Notes: generated by a model not told the origin, from the sequence alone. Shown: positions 8,356 to 17,968, numbered from the stretch's first letter. The stretch: DNA of 64,000 bases from Micromonospora sp. Llam0 (GCF_003751085.1 NZ_RJJY01000002.1:744001-808000), one strand, 5' to 3'. Numbers and translations are program-made.

Positions 8356-9195
8356 GTGGCGCCCCGTGACGAGCTCCGGATCCTGGTCGAGACCCCGGCC
8401 GACCCCCGCAGTCGGGAGGTCGAGCTGGACTTTCCCCGTGAGTGGATCGAGTTCGTCGACCCGGCCGACGCCGCGCATCTGATCCGGGCCGACCTGACCT
8501 GGTTGCTGTCCCGCTGGACCTGTGTGTTCGGTGGGTCCTGCCACGGCATCATCGCCGGGCGGGCCGGGGACGGCTGCTGTTCGCACGGCGCCTTCTTCAC
8601 CGACAGCGACGACGAGAACCGGGTCAAGGCGGCGGCGAAGCGGCTCACCCCGCAGACCTGGCAGCACTACCGGCGCGGGTTCAAGAACTACACCGAGATG
8701 GACACTGTCGACGGCAAGAATCCGGCGCGGCGGACCGCCACCCGCAGCGCCGACGGGCCGTGCGTGTTCCACAACGACGCCGACTTCCCCGGTGGCGGGG
8801 GCTGTGCGCTGCACGCCCAGGCGCTGCGCGACGGGGTGCACCCGCTGGAGTACAAGCCGGACGTCTGCTGGCAGTTGCCGATCCGCCGGGACCAGGAGTG
8901 GACCAAACGCCCGGACGGCAGCAAGGTGCTGGTCTCCACGCTGACCGAGTTCGACCGGCGGGGCTGGGGTGCCGGTGGGCACGACCTGGACTGGTGGTGC
9001 ACCTCGTCGCCGGAGGCGCACGTCGGGGGCGAGCCGATGTACCGGTCGTACGAGCCGGAGCTGACCGCGCTGGTCGGCAAGGCGGCGTACGCCCGGTTGG
9101 CCGAGCTGTGCGCGGCACGGGCCCGGCGTGGCCTGGTGGCGGCGCATCCGGCCACGCCGCGCCGACGGGCGCCGAACACCCGCCGGTCGGACTGA
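8356..9195 (+). CDS. conserved cysteine-rich protein of unknown function (Rv0495c-like)
   Basis: The 279-residue protein is cytosolic with no signal peptide. It contains clustered cysteines reminiscent of a metal or Fe-S site: [12 protein letters not shown] around residues 55-66, [11 protein letters not shown] near 73-83, and GPCVFHND and GGGCALHAQ around 135-158, with further Cys later. The GTG start at 8356 gives the family-typical opening [14 protein letters not shown]. It diverges from the Ppx/GppA gene across 76 bases, the same neighbourhood as Rv0495c-Rv0496 in mycobacteria. No enzymatic function is known to me; a YkgJ-type zinc or iron-binding role is a guess from the cysteine pattern. 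Confidence 0.8.
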   Translation: MAPRDELRILVETPADPRSREVELDFPREWIEFVDPADAAHLIRADLTWLLSRWTCVFGGSCHGIIAGRAGDGCCSHGAFFTDSDDENRVKAAAKRLTPQTWQHYRRGFKNYTEMDTVDGKNPARRTATRSADGPCVFHNDADFPGGGGCALHAQALRDGVHPLEYKPDVCWQLPIRRDQEWTKRPDGSKVLVSTLTEFDRRGWGAGGHDLDWWCTSSPEAHVGGEPMYRSYEPELTALVGKAAYARLAELCAARARRGLVAAHPATPRRRAPNTRRSD

Positions 9196-9205
9196 CCCCG
9201 ACGCG

Positions 9206-9226
9206 ACCGGTGCCACCGGCACCGGT
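9206..9226. terminator. small perfect hairpin between convergent genes
   Basis: ACCGGTGCC and GGCACCGGT pair perfectly across a 3-base loop, 10 bases after the Rv0495c-like stop and 25 bases before the regX3 stop. There is no U-tract, so it is at best a weak intrinsic terminator for both sides. Confidence 0.4.
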
Positions 9227-9250
9227 ATAGCCACCGGCTCCAACATTTGG

Positions 9251-9934
9251 TCAGGATTCGAACTTGTAGCCCAGCCCGCGCACGGTGACGATGAAGCGCG
9301 GGGCCGACGGCTCCGGTTCGATCTTGGAACGCAGCCGCTTGACGTGCACGTCGAGGGTCTTGGTGTCACCGACGTAGTCGGCACCCCACACCCGGTCGAT
9401 CAGCTGCCCCCGGGTGAGCACCCGGCCGGCGTTGCGCAGCAGCAGCTCGAGCAGCTCGAACTCCTTCAGCGGCAGCTGGACCGAGTCACCGTCGACGGTC
9501 ACCACGTGCCGCTCGACATCCATCCGGACCGGTCCGGCGGTCAGCGTCGCGGTGGACGGCTCGATCACCTCGGTGCTCTGCCGGCGCAGCACCGCCCGGA
9601 TCCGGGCGACCAGCTCCCGCGGCGAGTACGGCTTGGTGACGTAGTCGTCGGCGCCGATCTCCAGGCCCACCACCTTGTCGATCTCGCTGTCCCGGGCGGT
9701 CACCATGATGATCGGCACCCGGGAACGTTGCCGCAGTTCACGGCAGACCTCGGTGCCGGACATCTCGGGCAGCATCAGGTCGAGCAGCACGATGTCCGCT
9801 CCGGTACGGTCGAACTCGGTGAGCGCGTCGGTGCCGGTCGGTGCCACCGACACCTCGAAACCCTCTTTGCGCAGCATGTAGGAGAGCGCGTCGGAGAAGG
9901 ACTCCTCGTCCTCCACCACGAGTACCCGGGCCAC
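9251..9934 (-). CDS. regX3: response regulator RegX3 (OmpR/PhoB family)
   Basis: The 227-residue protein has a receiver domain with the acidic pocket E8-D9, phosphoacceptor D52 in VLLDLMLPEMSG and the conserved Lys in TKPYSPREL. Its C-terminal winged-helix DNA-binding domain has LPLKEFELLELLLRNAGRVLTRGQL and ends VRGLGYKFES. It is the partner of the SenX3 kinase encoded 35 bases upstream on the same strand. In mycobacteria and Streptomyces (as PhoP) the pair controls the phosphate-starvation regulon. The divergent phoU gene beyond senX3 and the PHO-box-like repeats in that gap support the assignment. Confidence 0.93.
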   Translation of the reverse strand: MARVLVVEDEESFSDALSYMLRKEGFEVSVAPTGTDALTEFDRTGADIVLLDLMLPEMSGTEVCRELRQRSRVPIIMVTARDSEIDKVVGLEIGADDYVTKPYSPRELVARIRAVLRRQSTEVIEPSTATLTAGPVRMDVERHVVTVDGDSVQLPLKEFELLELLLRNAGRVLTRGQLIDRVWGADYVGDTKTLDVHVKRLRSKIEPEPSAPRFIVTVRGLGYKFES

Positions 9935-9969
9935 TTGTTCGTTCCCTCCCTGTGTCCGGCCTGATCCGC

Positions 9970-11292
9970 TCAGACCTGCTCGTGCGCGGCCGAACCGGTG
10001 TCGATCTCAACCGATTCGGGTAGCGGCAGGGCTGCGTCCGGCGGGCTGGCAGGCAGCCGCAGCGTGAACGTCGACCCTCCACCCAGCGTGCTGGACACCT
10101 CGACCCGACCGCCATGGTTGGTGACGATGTGCTTGACGATGGCCAGGCCCAGCCCGGTGCCGCCGGTGCTGCGCGAGCGTGCCTGGTCGGCCCGGTAGAA
10201 CCGTTCGAAGATCCGGTCGACCTCGTCGGGGGCGATGCCGATGCCCTGGTCCGCGACGGCGATGTCGACGTAGCCATCGGCCCGGGAGACGGTCACCGTG
10301 ACCCGGGTGTCCTCGCCGGAGTAGGCGATCGCGTTCTCCACCAGGTTCGCCAACGCGGTGGCGATCTGGCTGTCGCGACCGTACACGGTCAGCCCGCGTT
10401 CGCCCGCCACCGCCACCTCGACCCGGCGGGCCGCTGCCGGGGTACGGGTCCGGTCCACGACCTCGGCCAGCACCCAGTCGACGGCGATCGGGTCGGGGGC
10501 CGGCAGCGGCTCCGCCCCCTGTAGCCGGGTGAGTTCGAGCAGCTCGTTGACCAGCCGGCCGAGCCGGGTCGACTCGTGCTGGATCCGTTCGGCGAACCGG
10601 CGGGCGGCGGCCACGTCCTCGGTCGGGTCGGTGACCGCGCTGTCCGGATCGGTGGCGTCCAGCAACGCCTCGGCGAGCAGCTGCAGGGCACCGATCGGGG
10701 TCTTCAGCTCGTGGCTGACGTTGGCGACGAAGTCCCGGCGGACCCGGGCCACCCGGTGCGACTCGGTGACGTCGGCCGCTTCGACCGCCACGTGGTTGTC
10801 GCGCAGGCCGACGGCCCGCAGGTGCACCCCGAGCGGGTCCTGGGAGCCGCCTTCGCGGCCCCGGGGCAGGTCGAGCTCCACTTCGCGGCGCACGCCGGTG
10901 CGGCGGACCTGCCCGGCCAGGGTACGGATGATCGGGTGCGCGGTGACGCTGCCCGGTGTCGGCCCGGCCCGGAGCATGCCCATCGCCCGGGCCGCCGGGT
11001 TGACCAGCACCGGCACGTCGGCCCCGTCGAGCACCACCACGCCGACCCGCAACGAGTCCAGGCTCCGGCGGGCCAGTGAGTCGATGAGGCTGCGGTCCGG
11101 AGCCGGGGGCGCCGCAGCGGCGTCGTTCGCGACGATCGACGGCCTCCCGTTGCTGGACGTACGCTGCCCGCCCCGGTGTTCGACCGGGGCGGAAGCCAGT
11201 TGTCGTGCCCGGGCTCGCGCCAGGAGCAGACCGGCGACGAGCCCGCCGCCAGTGCCGACGGCCACACCGCCGGCCAGAACCGCCCAATCCAC
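9970..11292 (-). CDS. senX3: sensor histidine kinase SenX3 (PhoR-like)
   Basis: The 440-residue protein has one N-terminal membrane segment (residues 4-25, with GGGLVAGLLLARARAR at its end), a PAS-like sensory region (about 65-165), a HisKA dimerisation domain with phospho-accepting His in FVANVSHELKTPIGALQ, and a HATPase_c domain. The ATPase domain shows the N-box (ALANLVENAIAYS), G1 (VADQGIGIAPDE) and G2 (GTGLGLAIVKHI). A single membrane pass matches mycobacterial SenX3, which senses phosphate status with the Pst system and PhoU rather than through an extracellular sensor. The divergent gap to phoU is 198 bases. Confidence 0.93.
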   Translation of the reverse strand: MDWAVLAGGVAVGTGGGLVAGLLLARARARQLASAPVEHRGGQRTSSNGRPSIVANDAAAAPPAPDRSLIDSLARRSLDSLRVGVVVLDGADVPVLVNPAARAMGMLRAGPTPGSVTAHPIIRTLAGQVRRTGVRREVELDLPRGREGGSQDPLGVHLRAVGLRDNHVAVEAADVTESHRVARVRRDFVANVSHELKTPIGALQLLAEALLDATDPDSAVTDPTEDVAAARRFAERIQHESTRLGRLVNELLELTRLQGAEPLPAPDPIAVDWVLAEVVDRTRTPAAARRVEVAVAGERGLTVYGRDSQIATALANLVENAIAYSGEDTRVTVTVSRADGYVDIAVADQGIGIAPDEVDRIFERFYRADQARSRSTGGTGLGLAIVKHIVTNHGGRVEVSSTLGGGSTFTLRLPASPPDAALPLPESVEIDTGSAAHEQV

Positions 11293-11386
11293 GGGGCGAT
11301 CGTAGGGTCATTGTTAACCTGGTCAGCCACCCGAACAGGACATATCTCACCGCAATCGCCAGATGTTCATACTGCCGCCCTGCTCT

Positions 11387-11401
11387 GTTCACCCCTGTTC
11401 A
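11387..11401 (+). promoter_or_regulatory. PHO-box-like tandem TGTTCA repeats in the senX3-phoU gap
   Basis: GTTCACCCCTGTTCA contains two direct GTTCA units 10 bases apart, and a third GTTCA begins at 11365, 22 bases earlier. Tandem GTTCA half-sites recognised by OmpR-family regulators are the hallmark of PhoP/RegX3 boxes in Actinobacteria. The location, about 90 bases upstream of phoU and divergent to senX3, fits autoregulation, which is inference. Confidence 0.55.
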
Positions 11402-11490
11402 TCTGGCTGCCGGCAAGCCGCCATACCGTGTGGGCGACACCGGGCGGGACCAGGACCGGAGACCTCCCACCACGACGACGGAAGGCCACC

Positions 11491-12138
11491 ATGCGCGAGG
11501 AGTTCCAGGCCGAGCTGCAGGAAATCAGCGAGCTGCTGGTATCGATGGCGGAAGCCGCTCAGACGGCACTGCGCCGGGCGACCGGCGCGCTGCTCACCGC
11601 CGACCGCGAGGCCGGCGAGCTGGTACTGGTCAACGATGCCGAGATCGATGCCCTCTACCGCACGGTGGAGGAGCGGGTGAGCGACCTACTGGCCCGGCAG
11701 GCACCGGTCGCCTCCGACCTGCGGATGGCGATCACCGCGCTGCACGTGGCCTCCGGGTTGGAGCGGATGGGTGACCTCGCCGATCACGTGGCCAAGACCG
11801 CGCTGCGGCGACACCCGTCACCGGCGGTCCCGGCCGAGCTGCGCGGCGTCTTCTCGGAGATGGCCGAGGTCGCCGACCGCATGATCGCGAAGGTGGTCGG
11901 GGTGCTGCGTACCCCGGACGCGAAGACCGCCGCCGAGCTCGACAGCGACGACGACGCGATGGACGAACTGCACCGCAAGCTGTTCCGGGTGCTGCTGGGC
12001 AAGGACTGGCCGTACGGCGCGGAGACCGCCATCGACGGCGCGCTGCTGGGCCGGTTCTACGAGCGGTACGCCGACCACGCGGTCAACGCCGGCCGGCGGG
12101 TCGTCTACCACGTGACCGGGGTGAACCCGAACGACTGA
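11491..12138 (+). CDS. phoU: phosphate transport regulator PhoU
   Basis: The 215-residue protein is the usual length for PhoU and is two repeats of a three-helix bundle. It opens MREEFQAELQEISELLVSMA. Each repeat carries the metal-contacting E/DxxxD pattern, seen as LVNDAEIDALYRTVEERV in the first and ELDSDDDAMDELHRKLF in the second, and the protein closes ERYADHAVNAGRRVVYHVTG. PhoU links the Pst transporter to the SenX3/PhoR kinase and represses the phosphate regulon when phosphate is ample. The start at 11491 is chosen by family length. The frame is open further upstream but would run into the intergenic control region. Confidence 0.93.
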   Translation: MREEFQAELQEISELLVSMAEAAQTALRRATGALLTADREAGELVLVNDAEIDALYRTVEERVSDLLARQAPVASDLRMAITALHVASGLERMGDLADHVAKTALRRHPSPAVPAELRGVFSEMAEVADRMIAKVVGVLRTPDAKTAAELDSDDDAMDELHRKLFRVLLGKDWPYGAETAIDGALLGRFYERYADHAVNAGRRVVYHVTGVNPND

Positions 12139-12179
12139 CCGGCCGCCGGGCAGCGCGGGTCCCGGCTTGCCCGTGACCA

Positions 12180-12222
12180 GGGCCAGGGGTACGGGGCGGG
12201 CAGCGTCCCGTACCCCTGGCCC
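12180..12222. terminator. strong bidirectional hairpin between phoU and gpmA
   Basis: GGGCCAGGGGTACGGG (12180-12195) pairs perfectly with 12207-12222 across an 11-base loop. It lies between two convergent genes, 41 bases after phoU and 5 bases before the gpmA stop, so it can terminate both. Confidence 0.75.
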
Positions 12223-12227
12223 GACGC

Positions 12228-12977
12228 TCAGCGGCCCTGGTTGGCGACCGCGGCGGCCGCTGCCGCGGCGGCGTCCGGGTCCAGGTAGTCACCGCCGACG
12301 TTGACCGGCCGCAGCGCGCCGTCCAGGTCGTAGCGCAGCGGGATGCCGGTCGGGATGTTCAGCTTGGCGATCGCCTCGTCGGAGATCCCGTCGAGGTGCT
12401 TCACCAGCGCCCGCAGCGAGTTGCCGTGCGCCGCGACCAGCACCTGCTTGCCGGCGAGCAGGTCCGGCACGATCGCGTCGTACCAGTACGGCAGCATCCG
12501 CCGCACCACGTCGGCCAGGCATTCGGTCCGGGGCATCAGCTCGGGCGGCAGCTCCCGGTACCGCGGCTCGCCGACCTGCGACCAGTCGTCGTCGTCAGCG
12601 ATCGGTGGCGGCGGGGTGTCGTAGGAGCGGCGCCAGAGCATGAACTGCTCCTCGCCGTACTCCTCCAGGGTCTGCTTCTTGTTCTTGCCCTGCAGCGCGC
12701 CGTAGTGCCGCTCGTTGAGCCGCCACGACCGGCGCACCGGGATCCAGCCCCGGTCGGCGGTGTGCAGCGCCAACTCGCTGGTCCGGATGGCCCGCCGCAG
12801 CACGCTGGTGTGCACCACGTCCGGCAGCAGGTTGTGCTGCGCCAGCAGCTCACCGCCGCGCCGCGCCTCGGCCTCGCCCTTGGCGGTCAGATCCACGTCG
12901 ACCCAACCGGTGAAGAGGTTCTTCGCGTTCCACTCGCTCTCGCCGTGCCGGAGCAGCACCAGTGTCCCCACAGTCAT
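12228..12977 (-). CDS. gpmA: 2,3-bisphosphoglycerate-dependent phosphoglycerate mutase
   Basis: The 249-residue enzyme interconverts 3- and 2-phosphoglycerate in glycolysis and gluconeogenesis. The phosphohistidine motif [10 protein letters not shown] places the catalytic His at residue 11, and the second His is in [36 protein letters not shown] is the conserved substrate-binding stretch. ATG at 12977 is preferred because AGGA lies at a normal distance before it; the ATG at 12986 has its purine tract too close. It is the Rv0489 (gpm1) equivalent and keeps the mycobacterial position next to senX3-regX3. Confidence 0.95.
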   Translation of the reverse strand: MTVGTLVLLRHGESEWNAKNLFTGWVDVDLTAKGEAEARRGGELLAQHNLLPDVVHTSVLRRAIRTSELALHTADRGWIPVRRSWRLNERHYGALQGKNKKQTLEEYGEEQFMLWRRSYDTPPPPIADDDDWSQVGEPRYRELPPELMPRTECLADVVRRMLPYWYDAIVPDLLAGKQVLVAAHGNSLRALVKHLDGISDEAIAKLNIPTGIPLRYDLDGALRPVNVGGDYLDPDAAAAAAAAVANQGR

Positions 12978-13141
12978 GTCGTCCATCCTGCCGGACCCGG
13001 CGCCTGGAGGTTCACCGGCCCGGGGCACCGGCCGGCCGGGGTGACGACCACCACGCCGAAATTCGCATGCCCGGTACGCCGTCCGACCCTAGCGTGTAAG
13101 GCACCGGTCGAGCACTGTTCATTACTGCACGGGGGTGGCGG

Positions 13142-14476
13142 ATGTCGGGCGCGCGGGAATGGCTGCGGCAGACCACCGGCGGCCTGCCCCGCGCCTTCTG
13201 GTACCTGTGGACCGGAAGTCTGATCAACCGGCTCGGCTCGTTCGTCGTGATCTTCCTGGCCATCTACCTGACCGCCGGGCGCGGCCTGTCCGGCTCCCAG
13301 GCCGGTCTGGTGCTCGGTGCGTGGGGTGCCGGTGGCGCGGTCGGGACCCTGCTCGGCGGCACGCTCGCCGACCGCTGGGGGCGGCGCCCGACGCTGTTCA
13401 CCGCGCATCTGGGCGCCGCCACCATGCTGATCGTCCTCGGGCTGGCCGACCGGTGGTGGCTGCTCCTGGTGGGGGCCGCGCTGCTCGGCCTGTTCAACGA
13501 GGGCGCCCGGCCGGCGTACGGGGCGATGATGATCGACGTGGTCCCGGCCGCCGACCGGCTGCGGGCCTTCTCGCTCAACTACTGGGCCATCAACCTGGGG
13601 TACGCGTTCGCGGCGGTGCTCGCCGGACTCGCCGCGCAGGTCGACTACTTCCTGCTGTTCGCGGTGAACGCGAGCACCACCCTGGCCACCGCCGCGCTGG
13701 TCTTCGTCAAGGTCGGTGAGACCCGGCCGGCGACCCGGGCGGCGGCACCGCTCGGTGCGGCCGTGGTCGCGGCCCGACCGGCCGGGTTGCTGGTTGTCGT
13801 CACCGACCGCGTCTTCCTCGGCTTCGTCGGGCTGAACGTGCTGCTGGCCATGGTGTTCATGCAACACGGCGCGATGTTGCCGATCGCGATGGCCGACGAC
13901 GGGCTGTCCCCCACCACGTTCGGCGTGGTGATGGCGCTCAACGGCGTACTCATCGTGGTCGGGCAGCTTTTCGTACCCCGGCTGATCACCGGCCGCAACC
14001 GCTCGCACGTGCTGGCTCTGGCGGCGGTGATCGTCGGGGTCGGCTTCGGCCTGACCGCCGTCGCCGACGTCGCCTGGTTGTACGCGGTGACCGTGCTGAT
14101 CTGGACCGCTGGCGAGATGCTCAACTCGCCGTCGAACGCGACGCTGATCGCCGAGCTGACCCCGGCCGCACTGCGCGGCCGTTACCAGGGCGTCTTCTCG
14201 CTGTCCTGGTCGGTCGCCGCGTTCGCCGCGCCGATCACCGGCGGCTTCGTCTGGCAGTACGCGGGAAACACCGCGCTGTGGCTCGGCTGCGCCGCGATCG
14301 GCGGCGTGGTCGCGGTGGGTCAGCTGATCGCCGGACCGGCCCGAGAACGGCGGGCCGCCGAGCTACGGACGAGCGAGCTACGGACGGACGCTTCGGCCGT
14401 GACCCGGCTGGCCCGGTCCCAGCTGGCGAAGCCGGACGGGTCCCAGCAGCCGCTGGCGCGAGCTCATCCGCAGTAG
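13142..14476 (+). CDS. MFS transporter
   Basis: The 444-residue protein has about 12 hydrophobic segments and the MFS loop-2/3 signature, GGTLADRWGRRPTLF near residue 80. The second half begins after a short cytoplasmic linker around residue 200. It resembles actinobacterial drug or metabolite exporters, but no substrate can be inferred. It stands alone and converges on the Rho-N-like gene, with a strong hairpin after its stop. The C-terminal tail of about 40 residues is hydrophilic and contains a short repeat, AELRTSELRTD. Confidence 0.85.
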   Translation: MSGAREWLRQTTGGLPRAFWYLWTGSLINRLGSFVVIFLAIYLTAGRGLSGSQAGLVLGAWGAGGAVGTLLGGTLADRWGRRPTLFTAHLGAATMLIVLGLADRWWLLLVGAALLGLFNEGARPAYGAMMIDVVPAADRLRAFSLNYWAINLGYAFAAVLAGLAAQVDYFLLFAVNASTTLATAALVFVKVGETRPATRAAAPLGAAVVAARPAGLLVVVTDRVFLGFVGLNVLLAMVFMQHGAMLPIAMADDGLSPTTFGVVMALNGVLIVVGQLFVPRLITGRNRSHVLALAAVIVGVGFGLTAVADVAWLYAVTVLIWTAGEMLNSPSNATLIAELTPAALRGRYQGVFSLSWSVAAFAAPITGGFVWQYAGNTALWLGCAAIGGVVAVGQLIAGPARERRAAELRTSELRTDASAVTRLARSQLAKPDGSQQPLARAHPQ

Positions 14477-14499
14477 TTGCCAGGCCGGCAGAAACGGAT

Positions 14500-14557
14500 A
14501 ACCGGCGGCGGGGAGCGACACTCACCCCCGTAAGCGTCGCTCCCCCTCGCCGCCGGT
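14500..14557. terminator. long GC-rich hairpin between convergent genes
   Basis: AACCGGCGGCGGGGAGCGAC (14500-14519) pairs with 14536-14557 apart from a small bulge, leaving a 16-base loop. It lies 24 bases after the MFS stop. The remaining 240 bases up to the next gene's stop contain no recognisable feature. Confidence 0.75.
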
Positions 14558-14796
14558 TTCGGGTGGCGCCGTCCCCCAACGGCCCAATGCCACCGGTCCC
14601 CCGGCACCCAGCCCGGTCGTTCGGACCGAACCGGTCCGACGGCCCCCAGCCAATCCCGGGCTCGGCGCGTGGCTCAACCGTAGTTCCTGCCACTTCCGAT
14701 GGACAAGGCGATTCGGTTGTACGCCCAATCACACCACCCGAGGTGCCGGACGGGTTTAAGCCGCAACAACACCGACGAGTGATGACGAATACACGC

Positions 14797-15801
14797 TCAG
14801 GCATCCTCGCGGTCGGGAGATTCGAGCCGGAAGAAATTGCTCGGTGTACCGTCCGTGCGCTGTTCCTGGTAGATGAAGTTCAACCGACGCTGATCAAACG
14901 TCCCAAACCACTCATCCCAGGAGATCTTTCGTAGATTGCCGCCGCCGTACCCGGGGAAGTCGATCCGCAGCACGCTGGGCCGGCCGTCACGCGGGGCGCT
15001 GACGGTCGCCGGTGCACCGCCCCGGGCGTCGGCCCACTGCCGGATCGTCCGGTGATCGGTGGTGACCAGGCTACGCCCGGCACGTTCGGCGTGCTGCTGC
15101 GGATCATCGATACGCTGGGCGTACTTCAGCGAACGGGACGACTTGGCTCCGGACCGGATCTTGGCGCCGCCACCGCCGGCCCGTGCGCCGCCGCCCGCGC
15201 CAGAGGTGTTCCGCCCGGCCGAACCGGCGCTCTTACCGGCCGAACTCGCGCTCTTGCGGGCCGAACTCGCGCTCTTGCGGGCCGAACCGGTGCTCCTCCC
15301 CGCCGAGCCGGTGCTCTTTCGGGCGGCACTCGTGCTCTTGCGGGCCGTCGACGATGTACCGGACCGGGCTGAGCTGGTGCCCTTGCGGGCCGAACTCGCG
15401 CTCTTGCCGGCCGGCGCTGAACGCCGGGAGGTTGGCGAACCGGCCTTCGGCCGGGACGCCTGCTTCGCCCGCGCCGGAGTACCCCGCCGCATCGCCCGCG
15501 CCAGCGATTTGATCAGATCGGGCTTGCGCAGGTTGGACGTGCCGGTCACCCCGCGCTTACGCAACTGGGCACGCAGTTCGTCGACCCGCAGGTCGGCCAG
15601 GTCGCTCTCCCGGACGTTGCCGCCGGCCCGGTCGATGATCGCCGTCGCGCTGCGAGTGCCGGCGCCGCGGTTCGAGCTGCTCCGAGCCGGACTCGGGTTG
15701 CGGGCCGAGCCGGACTTGCGGGCCGAGGTGGAGCTACGGCCGGCCTTGGACCGTCCGTCCGACGCGGGGCTGCGGCGCCGGGTGCTGGTCTGTTGAGGCA
15801 T
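14797..15801 (-). CDS. Rho-termination-factor-N-like protein with SARKS repeats
   Basis: The 334-residue protein opens with a basic Ser/Arg/Lys-rich tail. It then has a SAP/Rho-N-like helix pair (SDLADLRVDELRAQLRKRG then LRKPDLIKSLARAM, about residues 64-105), followed by about 65 residues of seven-residue SARKSAS/STGSARK repeats resembling histone-H1-like tails. A folded C-terminal domain of about 115 residues ends in WDEWFGTFDQRRLNFIYQE. This layout suggests a nucleoid-associated or RNA-binding protein. The function of the C-terminal domain, seen in other actinobacterial proteins, is unknown. The start is supported by AAAGGGAG twelve bases upstream. Confidence 0.75.
   Translation of the reverse strand: MPQQTSTRRRSPASDGRSKAGRSSTSARKSGSARNPSPARSSSNRGAGTRSATAIIDRAGGNVRESDLADLRVDELRAQLRKRGVTGTSNLRKPDLIKSLARAMRRGTPARAKQASRPKAGSPTSRRSAPAGKSASSARKGTSSARSGTSSTARKSTSAARKSTGSAGRSTGSARKSASSARKSASSAGKSAGSAGRNTSGAGGGARAGGGGAKIRSGAKSSRSLKYAQRIDDPQQHAERAGRSLVTTDHRTIRQWADARGGAPATVSAPRDGRPSVLRIDFPGYGGGNLRKISWDEWFGTFDQRRLNFIYQEQRTDGTPSNFFRLESPDREDA
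15221..15412 (-). repeat. 21-base coding tandem repeat (heptapeptide SARKSAS)
   Basis: About nine degenerate 21-base units (typical unit GAACTCGCGCTCTTGCGGGCC on the plus strand) run head to tail within the Rho-N-like gene. They keep frame, so each encodes a basic heptapeptide. One unit is enlarged by three bases around 15350. Copy number is likely to vary between strains. Confidence 0.8.
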
Positions 15802-15887
15802 GGTCTGCTCACTCCCTTTGACAGTGTCCCTGCGGGGGGCAGTGGGCGACGATTGCGCCACCATGCGAGCAGTACCCTGCTGGCTCC

Positions 15888-16403
15888 CTACAAACCTGGA
15901 TCCTCCGGCGTCTTGTCGTCGAAAAGGTGCGCAAAGGCGCGCAGGTTCGCCAACGGTTCGCCTCTCTTGACCCGCCATTCCCACTCGCGGCGGATCGCCG
16001 AACCGAAGCCGATCTCCAGCATCGCGTCGAATGACTCGTCGGCATAGGTGAGCACCGAGCCGAGTATCCGGTCCAGTTCGTCTTCGGTGATACCGGCCAA
16101 CCCGACACGACCGGTGAGGTAGATGTCGCCGACCGAGTCGATCGAAAAGGCGACACCGTACATCCTGGCGTTGCGTCGCAGCAGCCAGGTCCACAACTCG
16201 GTACGCCGTTCATCGGGCTGCCGCATCACGAATGCTTCTATTCGCAGCGCCTGCTCGCCGACGATCAGATTGCACACCGTCTTCAGCTTGTGGGTGCCCG
16301 GCAAGGTCACCGCGTACGACAGGTCACCGGTCGGTTCCCAGCTCAGCTCGCGCTCGTTGCAGACCGCCTCGATCAGCGCCGCCACCTCGGCTCGTCCGCT
16401 CAT
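15888..16403 (-). CDS. YbjN-domain protein (Rv0487-like)
   Basis: The 171-residue protein has the YbjN/type III secretion chaperone-like fold, with family stretches at LRIEAFVMRQPDERRTELWTW (quoted in part), YGVAFSIDSVGDIYLTGRV and LDRILGSVLTYADESFDAMLEIGF. YbjN proteins are conserved without a settled biochemical role. It lies immediately downstream of mshA, with 11 bases between them on the same strand, as in M. tuberculosis, and probably shares its mRNA. Confidence 0.85.
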   Translation of the reverse strand: MSGRAEVAALIEAVCNERELSWEPTGDLSYAVTLPGTHKLKTVCNLIVGEQALRIEAFVMRQPDERRTELWTWLLRRNARMYGVAFSIDSVGDIYLTGRVGLAGITEDELDRILGSVLTYADESFDAMLEIGFGSAIRREWEWRVKRGEPLANLRAFAHLFDDKTPEDPGL

Positions 16404-16414
16404 GGCACTCCTGG

Positions 16415-17782
16415 TCAGCCCACGCTTGCCGACAGGGCGTCGGCGTCCCGGGACATCCCGGCGGCGGTCGCCGCGCGGTACGCCCGCACCGCCCCACCGT
16501 AAACGTCTAGCAGCCCGGCCGCAGTGCGTGCCCAGGAGAACTGCCGGGCGTGCTCCACCGCGCCCCGACCGAGCCGGTCCCGCAACGCCGGGGCGGCCAG
16601 CAGATCGCCGATCGCCCGGCCCCAGTCGTCCGGGTGGTGCCCGTCGACCAGCACTCCGCTGCGCCCGTCGCGGACCGCAGTGACCAGGCCACCGACCGAG
16701 GCGGCCAGCACCGGCGTGCCGCAGGCCTGAGCCTCCAGGGCGACCAGACCGAATGATTCGTTGTACGACGGCACCGCGACCAGGTCGGCGGCCCGGAACA
16801 GGGCCGGCAGGTCGGTACGGGCCAGCGGCGGCATGAACCGCACCAGGTCGTCCACTCCCAGCGATCTCGCCAGGTCGATCAGGGCTCCCGGCTGGTCCAG
16901 GCCGGTTCCGCTGGGGCCACCGGCGACCACCACCGTGAGATCGGCGACCGCATCCGGGTCCCGTCGGCGCAGTGCGGCCACCGCGCGCAGCAGCACGTCG
17001 GGTGCCTTCAGCGGCTGGATCCGGCCGACGAACGCCACCAGATGGCCGCGGACCGGCAGGCCGAACCGCCGTCGGGCGGCCGCCCTGGTGGCCTGTTCCC
17101 GGCCGGCCGGGCCGGGCCGGAACCGGTCCAGGTCGACGCCCGGTTCGACCACCGACACCCGGTCCGCCCCGGCGCCGTACCAGTCGATCAGCTCGCCGGC
17201 CTCGGTCCTGGTGTTCGCCACCAGATGGTCCGCCTCGGTGACCACCTGCTCCTCGCCGATGATCCGGGAAGCCGGCTCAGGCCGGTCACCGGCCGCCAGC
17301 CGGGCGTTCTTGACCTTGGCGAGAGTGTGCGCGGTGTGCACCAGCGGCACCCCCCAGCGCTCCTTCGCCAGCCACCCGACCTGCCCGGAGAGCCAGTAGT
17401 GCGAGTGGATCAGATCGTAGTAGCCAGGGGCCCGGGCGGCCTCCGCCCGCAGCACCCCGGCGGTGAATGCGCAGAGCTGCGCCGGCAGGTCCTCCTTCGG
17501 CAGCGGCTCCAGTGGGCCGGAGATCACCTGCCGAACTCGTACACCGGGTGCCATCTCCACCACCGGCGGTACGCCACCCGCTGTCGCCCGGGTGAAGATC
17601 TCGACCTCCACGCCGGCCTCGGCCAACCGCCGGGACACCTCGACGATGTAGACGTTCATACCGCCGGCGTCGCCGGTGCCCGGCGAGTCCAGCGGAGAGG
17701 TGTGCACCGACAGTGTCGCGACCCGACGGGGACGCGGCGGCGGCTGGTTGTCACCCGGCCCGGCCTGACCCACCTGCACCAC
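16415..17782 (-). CDS. mshA: D-inositol-3-phosphate glycosyltransferase MshA
   Basis: The 455-residue GT-B glycosyltransferase (family GT4) transfers N-acetylglucosamine from UDP-GlcNAc to 1L-myo-inositol-1-phosphate, the first step of mycothiol synthesis. MshA-specific stretches include [20 protein letters not shown] followed by [33 protein letters not shown] and the GT4 motif [20 protein letters not shown]. The GTG at 17782 gives a short Pro-rich lead-in of about 20 residues; a later start would also keep the catalytic core. It heads a two-gene unit with the YbjN protein. It supports an actinobacterial host because only these make mycothiol. Confidence 0.95.
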   Translation of the reverse strand: MVQVGQAGPGDNQPPPRPRRVATLSVHTSPLDSPGTGDAGGMNVYIVEVSRRLAEAGVEVEIFTRATAGGVPPVVEMAPGVRVRQVISGPLEPLPKEDLPAQLCAFTAGVLRAEAARAPGYYDLIHSHYWLSGQVGWLAKERWGVPLVHTAHTLAKVKNARLAAGDRPEPASRIIGEEQVVTEADHLVANTRTEAGELIDWYGAGADRVSVVEPGVDLDRFRPGPAGREQATRAAARRRFGLPVRGHLVAFVGRIQPLKAPDVLLRAVAALRRRDPDAVADLTVVVAGGPSGTGLDQPGALIDLARSLGVDDLVRFMPPLARTDLPALFRAADLVAVPSYNESFGLVALEAQACGTPVLAASVGGLVTAVRDGRSGVLVDGHHPDDWGRAIGDLLAAPALRDRLGRGAVEHARQFSWARTAAGLLDVYGGAVRAYRAATAAGMSRDADALSASVG

Positions 17783-17968
17783 GTCGCTCCCTCCGCTCGC
17801 CTGATCGCAGCCAACGCCACCAACCAGGACGACCTGTCACATCTTCCCGGTACCGGCAGCGACGTACCGCACTACAGCCAGTGGAGGTGATCCACCTCTC
17901 GCCGGTGGCGACGCCCGGGGCCGACCGGCGGCGACCGTCCCGGGCCGGCAAGCGGCGACAATGGCCTG

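Noticed and set aside
9206..9226. Riboswitch
   Set aside because: Short simple hairpin at the 3' ends of convergent genes.
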